A stretch of DNA of 64,000 nt from assembly GCA_977017575.1 (NCBI GenBank), contig CDRNVI010000153.1, positions 1-64,000 on the forward strand, written 5' to 3'. Origin of the DNA: Paramoeba atlantica. Taxonomy: Eukaryota; Discosea. Shown in pieces: positions 12,726 through 21,573 of this stretch. The notes under the pieces are model-generated. The model had not been told where the DNA came from, did no database searches, and was given only the letters and a program-made list of their open reading frames with translations. Each line of letters opens with the position of its first letter. Within the stretch, counting starts at the first letter, position 1. Both the position numbers and the translations under genes were made by a program.

Positions 12726-12824
12726 CGTTTGTTTGTTTTTTTTTTTTTTTTTTTGTCTTTGTGTTTTTGTGTTTTTGTGTTTTTGTGTTTTTGTGTTTTT
12801 GTGTTTTTGTGTTTTTTTTTTTTT
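12726..12824 (-). repeat. A/C-rich microsatellite spacer between LINE ORF1 and ORF2
   Basis: On the minus strand the 99 bases between the ORF1 TAA and the ORF2 ATG are two A runs flanking about seven ACAAAAAC units. The spacer keeps ORF1 and ORF2 in the same frame, possibly by chance. It contains no obvious structure and may hold a reinitiation context for ORF2. Confidence 0.8.
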
Positions 12825-15098
12825 TTAAACGACTGACTTCCCTCCCTCACTCTCTCTCCTTGCTTGGGTTGTTCTGGCAAACTCCTCATTCGTTTCGATC
12901 TCCATAGCATCCCCCTCTTCCTCCTCTTCTCCTTCCACTCTCATATCTGACCCTTCAACCGAAAAGGGAAAGGGGACACTGTCTTGGACACCACCGCCTC
13001 TTTCCTCGGATTTTTCCATAAGTGGATGAACAAAACCCACCCCTTCCTCATTTGGAAATTTCACCGACTTTCTTTTCCCACTCTCCTTTTCTTGTGCGAT
13101 TTTTCTTTTCTTTTGCGATATTTTTCCCTTTTCCTCCTCACTCTCATTCTTTCCTTTCTCCCACCCTACTCTAACATTAATTACCTCTTCTGATCTGCTC
13201 TTCTTCCTCTTAGTGCATCCTGTCTTCACAAGGTACTCAACCAAATAGAAAGCTTGACGCCTTAATCTCCTATCCTCTGGGAAAATTGAGCCATTCTCCA
13301 ACCCCTCATAAACTCTTCCGAAATCCTCAGTTGCGCTTGCCCATTCGATGTTCAGGTTCAATTTCTTTAACATTGATTTCGCCTCCCTTCTATTGTCAGG
13401 TTCCTCCACCAATCCATTTTCGACTGGTAAATCTTCTTCGTTGATAAAGATGGGAGCAGGGCCGGAAACAGGTTGGCTTCTTCTGTTCTCCTTCTTCTGG
13501 ATCACAGAATCAGCACAATTTCTTGACTTGCCCACAGTCTCTTTTGATGAAGAAGCAGACTTAAAGAAAGAGACTACTGGGTTGGAACATGTGTTCACCA
13601 ATGTCCAGGTACCCTTCTTTTTTGGTTGAGCTTGCGGTCGCTGGGCTGGCAATATGGGGGGCACTGAGAATCCACTAACTTGTTTGCTGCTCCCATTTAT
13701 CGTTTTAATTTTCGAAAAGGTTTTGGTCCTGATGGGAGAAAACGAACTCGTCTTACTCAGAGCTGCAGCATCTCGCTTGACTGGACCCACAGAGGAACTC
13801 CTTTGGACAGCTGATCTCTTAGTTGTGGAAGAAGGTACTTTGAAGTTATTGGGTACAACTTCATGGCTCTTCTTCACAAGAGGGGGGCCCTTCGGAGGGG
13901 TAGGTTCAGCAGGAATAACATTAGGTGAGCGAGACACCAACCCTTGGCCACCAGCATTATGCACAGGTAAATTTGAGCCATCTTTTTTAACACCAATGGG
14001 GGAGAGACCTTCAGCAGGTTTAGAAGCTTGTGACTTGGGGGGAGTTTGATCTTTTCTCTCAGGGCCCACCACCATAGACTCACCAGTATTACCGAGGGGG
14101 GCACAGGATGAGGGGACTCCTTCAGGTGAGACGAAGTTAAATTGCACACCATCTCTGGCAGCTTGTTTTCTTATCTTAACTCCTTTGGGGTCGCGGGTGT
14201 TGATCGAGTACATTTCCGTTCTTGCCATATTGCCAACTTCACTTGGATCCTTTTTTTGTAAAATTTCAAATAAACAATCCAAACAAGCAGGATGGTTAAT
14301 TTGGCAAGTGGGGCATTTCACCACTTTATCAAAGGGCCTCGATGGGGTCCAAACAGAAACTCGAGCTTGAGTATCGCTAATCCCCAACCACCCTTTGGTG
14401 TGGGCGATGAGACGGACAAGGTTAATGGGGATTTGGGTGTAAACCAAAACAATACAATTTTGGGCTATTTGAACTACTTCCTTCAAGTTATGTCTCGGAA
14501 GAGAATTTGGGCCAGCAAAAAGATTCTGGATCCACTCCACACCCTCGGCTTCGAAGGGAACCCTGATTTTGAGCCCCTACAATTTTGCATCCTCGTTGTT
14601 CCTCCAGACAAAGGATTTCTTGAGTTTTTTTGCCAATTTGTTGCCTTTGTTCAAAAACTCTTTTTCTACACTGGCAGCATCCATGTTCTCAAGCACTGAG
14701 ATCACAAAATGGCCCTGCTTGACATTCACAAAAATTTTCCCTTTAAGAGAAGTCACATTTTCAATTGCTTTGATAACCTTGTTGAAGTTGGGAAGTCCCG
14801 GTCTAAAATCCAGTGATCCCACTAACTTTGTTGGTCTCGACTTGGCTCCAACAACAGTTTTTGGGTTCAGGCGCACGACTAAACCTTGGTATAGTCTGAC
14901 ATTATTCCGATCAATCTCGTGTAACACATCACTGAGACCTTTGGAGGCTGGAAAGCCTTCCTTGGTTTCGAGAGGTCTTTTCTTTCTTTCACTTTTTTTA
15001 ACAACTTGAGCAAATGATTCACTATCCGCTCGTCCTGACCAGGTGTTTCTGGCAGGAAAACCCTCTCCTTCCTTTACACTGGGTGAAGAGGTTTCCAT
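12825..15098 (-). pseudogene. LINE ORF1 nucleic-acid-binding protein, one in-frame TAG
   Basis: The frame runs from ATG at 15098 to TAA at 12825 (about 757 codons) with a single in-frame TAG at 14577-14579 about 173 codons in. Sequence on both sides reads as continuous protein. Near codon 255 there is a Cys/His cluster (CPTCQINHPACLDC) that could bind zinc. The C-terminal half is rich in Pro, Ser and Lys and then in Glu and Lys, fitting a disordered RNA-binding ORF1 protein. I cannot place it in a named ORF1 family. The start is the first ATG after the leader; a TTG-initiated extension upstream has no support. Confidence 0.8.
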
Positions 15099-15180
15099 AA
15101 TATTTTTTGTGGCAACCAGCCACAAGAATACACACTACAACAAAAGATAGGAAATTCAGACAATTGTATCTTGAACCCCC

Positions 15181-15182
<2 letters not shown>

Positions 15183-15229
<47 letters not shown>
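15183..15229. repeat. A47/T47 tract at the LINE 5' junction
   Basis: Forty-seven consecutive T on the plus strand (A47 in the element's sense) lie between the 5' copy of the target-site duplication and the element leader, which starts TAGGGGGTTC. The tract is inside the insertion and is longer than the 17-A tail at the true 3' end. Confidence 0.85.
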
Positions 15230-15230
<1 letters not shown>

Positions 15231-15232
<2 letters not shown>

Positions 15233-15243
15233 AAAATTGTTGG
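15231..15243. repeat. Target-site duplication, 5' side of LINE
   Basis: CTAAAATTGTTGG, identical to 8213-8225. One A at 15230 separates it from the T47 tract. Confidence 0.9.
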
Positions 15244-16529
15244 AAAAATGAGTTGAAAGAAAGCAAGTGGTTCACATGGACTTTTAAAACCATGGATTAT
15301 TCAAAATTGGAACAACCACATTATTTTAACAAGGAAACCAGGAAAAAGTACTATTGTTATTGAGAACTTATTTTAAAACCAAACCAGCAATAGTTTCTCC
15401 CCAAAATCTATTGCCAGCTTTGGAGCAGGAAGTTTTGGAAATGGAATTTCAAACTCTGGTGATTTCAAGTGTATTGGCTCCCCAGACAAAGGATCTAAGA
15501 CTTACTGAAATATCATCACATCATTTGGATTTTTTAGTAACCCATATCATTCATCATCATATTCACAAACTGTACTTGTTTCAAATCATCAGATTTCTTG
15601 AGGTTTTGAAAGTCTATTTATTAAATTTTAAGAAATTATAATTCTTCAAAACACACACAAAAAAAAAATGAATTAACCTTTTTGAATTGCTTTCTTCACA
15701 ACTCACTTCCCAATGGGCAGACAATGAATGAGTTCTTGAATCAGTCTTTTTAAAATGCTAAACTTGAACTTTTCAAAAGTTCAAGTTCAGTGTTTCAAAA
15801 GGTTTATCCTCTTTAATCTGTGTTCCTTCATACCTTTGAAGAGATAAACCACTTTAAAGTTTGTAATCTCTTCTGTTTTCCTCTTGATTTGAGATGTAAA
15901 AGCTCTCTTTTCTCATTGTTTTTCATGAATAACAGAAGTGTTGATGATTGGAAGTTGTTCTATTTTTGTTCAGAAGAAAAATTGAAAAATTGTCATTTAA
16001 AAAGAAAGTTCTACCAAAATAGAAAAGGATATCTTCTCTTTCAAGGGGAGATATTGGCAGTTTGACCAACACTTTTTTAACACTTTTCAACATCTCTCCC
16101 ATAAAAGTTGTTTTTTTAGTTCTTTAAAAATACATTATTTCAAAGAACATCAAAAAATGAATCAAAATCAAAAAACAAATCTTGAAAAGACTTCAAACAA
16201 AGACCAAAAAAGTGGATGGCAGAAGCAAAGAGAAGCACGAAAGAAAAATATGAGAAAATACAAGAATGCAAATGCTGTCCAAAATAGGGACTCAAAAAAA
16301 GTGTGTGATTTTTGAAAAATCAAATGCAGTGAAAAAGCACTTTTTTAAAAGTTATACATTCAATTTTTTATGCATTTTAAATGATCATATGTTTTTTTGA
16401 TTTCAAGGTTTTTTTTCAAACTTTTCTCCTATATTTAGAAATAAGAACCTCTTTTTCTTCTAAATTAAAATAAAACCAATCAAATATTGACACATTGACA
16501 CCATACAAAAATTCTGTAATGTTAAAATT
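15244..16529. other. Gene-free AT-rich stretch
   Basis: No gene can be supported here. Short open frames on the plus strand (about 15354-15640 and 15820-16065) have no recognisable domains or splice partners. The sequence is AT-rich with short T and A runs. Confidence 0.5.
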
Positions 16530-16800
16530 CTAGATCACAACATGTTGCAGAAACCAGTGAAGAGTGGATTATTTTAAATTCAACCTTGTGAAACTGGATC
16601 ACTTCCCCTCTCACCCATGACTGAACTTTCCCCATCCCTCCAGGAAATATCATAAGGAAATTCCAAAGAAATACAGTGACAACCCCCTATGTCCTGTTTC
16701 CAGCCCAAACTGCTTTTGAGAATGCTTTAATCCTCCTTGTAATAATTACTAAAGACATTCAAGAACACATGAGGGTGAGCTCAAGCTGCATTTGCAATTG
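16530..16800 (+). mobile_element. LINE fragment A (RNase H/C-terminal region), decayed
   Basis: Plus-strand sequence from about 16532 translates to the region after RNase H of the LINE family (AETSEEWIILNSTL; PIPPGN; VLFPAQTAFENALIL). Tryptophans conserved in the 8.4-kb element are replaced by TGA. It resembles fragment C at 19.5 kb more closely than the full-length element, so it belongs to a sister subfamily. No 3' tail follows. The right edge (about 16772-16800) instead resembles, in inverted orientation, sequence near 17660. Confidence 0.8.
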
Positions 16801-17324
16801 TGGTGTTTTTTAAGGTTGAAGTAACTTCAAATATTCCTTTTGAGCCTTCAAAAAAAAAATCTGATGTCATATCTACATGTTCACTCTTGTGGTCTCTCTT
16901 TTGATTTGTTTGTTTTTTGGTTGAATAAGGATGGTGAAGGTTGAAGAAATAGAACAAAAAAGAAAAGGAAAAAGGAAAAAAAGTGTGTATTTGTTATTCT
17001 TTTGATGATTGGATTGTTTAATTTGAAAGAAAAGGTTGTGTGTTGAAGTTGAAGATGATGATGTTGTGGAAGGAAAAAAAAGAACTTGTTTTGTTGATTG
17101 ATCCAAACAGAAAGAAATTTCTTACTGTAAATTCATTTGATGATAAAAAAGTAAAAAGAGAAACAAATTCTTTTTTTTTTCTTCAAAAAACACCTCAAAA
17201 CTCACTCTCAAACACTCTTTTCAACCTTTCTTTTAGTTTCAGAGAGGAAAAACAAAACAAAAAACCAGTGGCAGCTTTGTTTTTCAGCAGTTGAAAAAAA
17301 ACACAAAAAAAAAGTGCTTTTTTT
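16801..17324. other. AT-rich spacer, no gene seen
   Basis: Open frames here are Lys- or Phe-rich and no domain or repeat is recognisable. Confidence 0.5.
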
Positions 17325-17537
17325 TCAACAGTTAATTTTTTTTTTGTTTTTTTTTGACCATCAAAATTATTTTTTCAACCATTGAAATTATTTTTTTAAT
17401 GGTTGAAATCTTTGTTGTTTTTTTTCAACTGTCAAAATTATTTTTTCAATGGTCGAAATTTTTGTTGTTTTTTTTTGACTATTGAAGTTATTTTTTCAAT
17501 GATTGATGTTTTTCTTGGTTTTTTTTTGACAGTTGAA
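17325..17537. repeat. Minisatellite of ~60-base T-rich units with inverted repeats
   Basis: About four diverged units contain TTTTTTGAC or TCAAC, then CATCAAAATTATTTTTTCAA, alternating with GGTTGAAAT or GGTCGAAAT. Some units carry short perfect inverted repeats, for example TTCAACCATT at 17374-17383 pairing with AATGGTTGAA at 17398-17407. The array ends just before the LINE-derived segment. Confidence 0.65.
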
Positions 17538-17695
17538 AGTTTGGATAATGGAAGAAAGTCAAGTTGAGGCTGTTTGTGAGCTGAGGTGGGCAATGACATC
17601 AGCTAACTTTCAGGATGTTGAAACCTCTCCAGCAGTCCAATTCAAACCTACAAATTGCCCCAACTGTAAGTGCAGCTTGAGCCTACCCCTGTGTG

Positions 17696-18015
17696 GGTTC
17701 CATCAGTTCCAAGAAAGCAACCTGGTGAGGAACTTTATTAAGAAAGATTTTCAAAGGAATGTAATTAACTTTATTGAAAACTTCAAACCAAATTCACTCC
17801 CTGCTTTTAGAAGGCAAACAATCAAATGCAGACCTTTTAGTGAGAACTAAAGTTGGTGAAGAAACTTCAATACATTCCATGCTGAAAAGATTATTGGATC
17901 TGACTTTTAATTTATCTCTCCTTTCCTCCTCTTCTTCTCCCCTCTTTTCTATTCTAGAGATGGTTTTTTAACTTCAATAAATGGCACCTGGTGTCTAAAC
18001 TTAAAAAAAAAAAAA
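17696..18015 (+). mobile_element. LINE fragment B, 3' terminal piece with A tail
   Basis: This segment matches the last 320 bases of fragment C (19.8-20.1 kb). It shares GGTTCCATCAG, the region of the ORF end, a C/T-rich stretch, CTAGAGATGGTTTTTTAAC, CAATAAATGGCACC and 13 A (18003-18015). The element is 5'-truncated, and no coding domain remains beyond the ORF2 tail. Sequence at 17540-17695 is only partly alignable and may include an inverted piece. Confidence 0.85.
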
Positions 18016-19214
18016 TTGTTTATGTGTTCATTGGTATCATTCAATGTTCTGATATCATTTTGCATTTTTTTCAATTGTTCATATTCTTTGTATTGACTTA
18101 AAGTTTCAACCAATTAGAAAAATAAAATCTTAACTTTTCTTTTTTGACTTTAAAACAAAGACTTTTCAAGTTAACTTCTATTTTCAAAAAAATCTGGAAA
18201 TCTAATAAATTCCTTCAGAGTTCAATCTTGCTGATCTATTAACCAAATCTTCAAGAAACCTAGCTTTATTCAATTGTTTGAGAAACCATATTATGTAACA
18301 GTTACTCATTGTAGAGAGTGTCAATTGGCAATAGCCTAAGGCTTGCTTGTGGTCTTTTTGTTCCAATGATGATATCACTCTTTTGATCCATTTCTTCCCT
18401 TTAACAAATTGTTGATTCAGTTTCCAAACCTCCATTCTTCCTTTTGATGAACTTGGTAACTTAAAATCATTTTTTTTTTTTCTCAAACCCAAACCCAAAA
18501 AAAAAACTGTTGTTCTCTATAAAAGGAACATTTTAGTTTATTTGTTTCCCTTTTTCTCAAACCTAAAAAACAATTTTTGAGTTTGAGAAAAGACCAAGAG
18601 GTGCAAGCTTTGCAGTTTTCAGGAAAGGGAAAGAGATATGTGGTGCGTTTGAAACCATCCCTCTTGGGTCCAACTGTCAGAATTCTGGTGTGAACTAATT
18701 CCATGTTGTACAAATTAATCTGTTTCTCTTTGTACACCACTGTGCTCCCCTGTTGTGTGAATATCTTTAATGAACATTTGTAAGACTGTACAAACTGTTT
18801 TGATTCTGCATGTATTCCTGTCTCTCTCATCTGAGCTCTTCCCACCCAGTTCTCACTCTAAATTCAAGTTGTTCCCTTAATATTTTCACACCATCTTATT
18901 TCTCTGTTTCATATTATCTTTACATCAATTAATCCTGTGTTCTGTAACATTTATCTGTGATTTAATCTCTCTGCCACATCCTTTTTCTTGTGTGTTTTTG
19001 TCTTTCATTCTGTTTTGCTTCTTGTCAATTCCACATTTGTTATATTTGTTGTCCCATATGAATACTCCTTTTGTTTGTTGGTAAAAGGAATAAACTTACT
19101 TGGTTGGTTTCCTTTGCAATGCACTGCCAATCTTTCCCATGATTTGCTCTTGACTTTTCTCTTTCTTTTTTTTTCCTTTCTTCCCTTTCCTTCTTTCCTT
19201 CACCTGCCTACTCT
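18016..19214. other. Gene-free stretch between LINE fragments
   Basis: No gene is supportable. A minus-strand open frame at about 18483-18845 has balanced composition but no recognisable motif. Near 18960-19210 the sequence is T/C-rich. Confidence 0.5.
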
Positions 19215-20108
19215 TTCCTTCCCCAAACTCCTGGCCACTTCACACCAACAATATTGGTGAATTTACAAGCTGCCTGAAAGGAATACAATGTGCCAAATCA
19301 ATGACAAATGAGATTGAAGTTGTTGGGGATTGTATGATTCTTACCAAGGCTGCACCCAAAACCCATGCCATCAAAAACTATGCTTTGAATGAATTACTTT
19401 GTGAAATCTGTAAGTTAGCAATGGGCTTTGATGAGATAGAATTCACCCATGTACCCTGAGAACTTAACAAGTGAGCTGATGCAATTGCAACTGCTGCAAG
19501 TTGGTCTAAAGAGGATGGAACATGTGCTGTGATTGACCATCATTGGGATCCAAGATCACAACATGTTGCAGAAACCAGCAAAGAGTGGATTATTCTTAAT
19601 TCAACCCTGTGGAACTGGATCATTTCCCCTCTCACCCATAACTGGACTTTCCCCATCCCCCCAGGAAATTTTGTAAGGAAATTCCAAGGGGACATGGTGA
19701 CAATCCCCCATGTCTTGTTTCCAGCCCAAACTGCTCTTGAGAATGCTTTAATCCTCCCTGTAATAATTACTAAGGATATCCAAGGATGGTTCCATCAGTC
19801 CCAAGAGAGCAACCTTGTGAGGAACTTTAAAAGGAAGATTTTCAAAGGAATGTAATTAACTTTATTGAAAACTCCAAACCAAATTCACTCCCTGCTTTTA
19901 GAAGGTGGACAATCAAACATAGACCTCTTAGTGAGAACTAAAGTTGGTAAAGAAACTCCAATGCATTCCATGCTGAAAAGATCATTGGATCTGACTTTTA
20001 ATTTATCTCCCCCTTCCTCCCCTTTTCTTCCCCCCTCTTTTCCATCCTAGAGATGGTTTTTTAACTCCAATAAATGGCACCTGGTGTCTGAACTTGAAAA
20101 AAAAAAAA
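19215..20108 (+). mobile_element. LINE fragment C, 5'-truncated copy ending in an A tail
   Basis: Starting inside RNase H, the translation follows the full-length element: NNIGEF, VVGDC, TKAAPKTHAI, then ADAIA, WDPRSQHVAETS and VLFPAQTALENALILP. Two TGA codons fall in the RNase H part, at or next to Arg positions of the intact copy. The frame is then open from 19529 to 19855. The 3' UTR has AATAAA, the terminal hairpin (20076-20088) and 12 A (20097-20108). I see no convincing target-site duplication. 5' truncation is the usual outcome of incomplete reverse transcription. Confidence 0.92.
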
Positions 20109-21573
20109 TTCTTTTCTCTCTTCTCTCTTCTCTTTTTACTTCTTTTATTTCTTTTCTTGATTTTATTTTTTTTTCTTTTCTTTATTAAAGTTGATGAATA
20201 ATAATTTTTTAACTGGATCTGTTCCTTCTGAAATTGCTCTCTTTTTTGATGTGCATGTTTTTCTTCTCTCTTTTCTTTTCTTTTTTCTTTTTTCTTTTCT
20301 TCTCTCCTTTCTTTTTCTCTTTTGTCTTCCTCTTCTCTTCCTAATTTGGAATTTCTTCTCTCTTTTTCTCTCTCTTCTTTCTTTTTACTTTTATTTTTAA
20401 GAGAGATTTTTCTGTTAATTTATTTAAAGGAGCATTTCCAATTGTACAACTTGATTCATTTGTCCCAGAGTACATGTATTTCTCTCTCTCTTTTTCTCTT
20501 TTTCTTTCCCTTGTTTTCAAACATTTTTAAGTGTAGAACTTGATTCATTTGTACACTTTACTTGTATTTTTTCTCCTCTTTATTTTCTCTTTCTCTCTTC
20601 TTTCTCTCTTTCATTTTAAAAAACATTTTTTCCCCTCTCTCTTTTTCCCCTCTCTCTTTTTCCCCTCTCTCTTTTTCCCCTCTCTCTTTTCCCCCTCTCT
20701 CTCCTTCTTTCTTTCCCCAGAAATGTAAGCCACAACCAACTCACAGGACCAATACAAAATGATGCATGGTTATGCCATGTAGAAAAGCTAAGCCATAATT
20801 TTTTCATTTGTCCCCTTCCTTCTTGTTGTGCAGCCAATGGAACTGGGGTGTGTGTGATGAATGAGAGGATTCCTTGTTATCCTTCTTCTCTTTGAGCGAG
20901 AGAAAGAGAGGGAAGAAAGAGAGGGAAGAAAGAGAGGGAGAGGTTTTTTTTGAAACCAAAATAAAGATGAAAAAGAAACAAGAGAAAACTTTATTCTGGG
21001 GAAGGAAAAGAGGAGGAGGTAAAGGAGAAAAATTCCAACTCTAAACGTTTGTTTTGAAGAGTGGATGTTATCTCTTTTCATGTTTTTTCTTTGGTTGTCG
21101 GGACAAACAATCAAACCAAATGTGAGAATAACCAAATGAAATGAAAACCAATAAATAAAATAAATTATGAAAAACTTATGAAAAGAAAACCTTTCTCCAA
21201 GAGAAGAAGAGAAAGGGACGCTCTTCTTTGGAACAATAAAAAAATTCAAGAGAGAATGATTCAGGAAGGAAGAAAATGTATGCAGAAAACAGAAAAGGTG
21301 AGCAATCAACCAGGAAATTGGTAAGGTTGATTTGAACTTTGTCATTGTTTCTTTTCTTGTTCTTGAAACTTTGAGAAGAAAGAGAAAGGCAAAGAAACGA
21401 AAAAAGGGTCGGGACTTTTTCGACAACAGTTTGGAGAAAACTGGACTTTTTCTTCTCCAAAAGGGAGAAATTTGTTCCAAAAAAAGAAATGTTCCCAAAA
21501 CCCCCTTTTTTGGATCGCTCACCCAAAAAAGGTGTTTTTTTCACGTCCGAATCTTTGGCTGTTTTTTTCTCAC
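20109..21573. other. Upstream region of receptor gene A, T/C-rich
   Basis: The segment is dominated by T/C microsatellites up to 20730 and A/G-rich sequence near 20890-20950. At 20631-20712 a 15-base unit (TTTTTCCCCTCTCTC) is repeated about five times. Long open frames on the minus strand across 20788-21540 are Phe/Ser/Lys-rich by-products of this composition. The promoter of the receptor gene should lie in the last few hundred bases, but I see no defined element. Confidence 0.5.

Larger units (their letters stand above)
8226..15230 (-). mobile_element. Full-length non-LTR retrotransposon (LINE), I-like architecture
   Basis: A 7.0-kb insertion on the minus strand is bounded by a perfect 13-base target-site duplication. 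Reading 5' to 3' on the minus strand it has an A47 tract at the 5' junction, a short leader, ORF1 with a Cys/His motif, a 99-base A/C-rich spacer, and ORF2 (AP-type endonuclease, reverse transcriptase, RNase H). It ends with a 3' UTR of about 130 bases that carries AATAAA, a small hairpin and 17 A. Endonuclease plus RT plus RNase H in one frame is the layout of I-like non-LTR elements, though I cannot assign a clade. Perfect duplications and long open frames imply a recent insertion, but one TAG in ORF1 and a TAG plus a TGA in ORF2 make this copy unlikely to be autonomous. Three truncated relatives lie at 16.5-20.1 kb in the opposite orientation. Confidence 0.93.

Noticed and set aside
8461..12828. 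Several plus-strand open frames of 60-157 codons across the LINE
   Set aside because: They lie opposite the endonuclease, RT and RNase H domains, which carry all the recognisable motifs. None resembles a known protein.
8373..15098. Alternative genetic code with TAG (or TGA) as a sense codon, suggested by in-frame stops in the LINE
   Set aside because: About 6,000 codons of intact host genes contain no in-frame TAG or TGA, and TGA ends five of them. The LINE stops fit simple point mutation.
20788..21544. 244-codon minus-strand open frame upstream of receptor A
   Set aside because: Composition is Phe/Ser/Lys from simple sequence, no domain is visible, and the region is the expected promoter and leader of receptor A.
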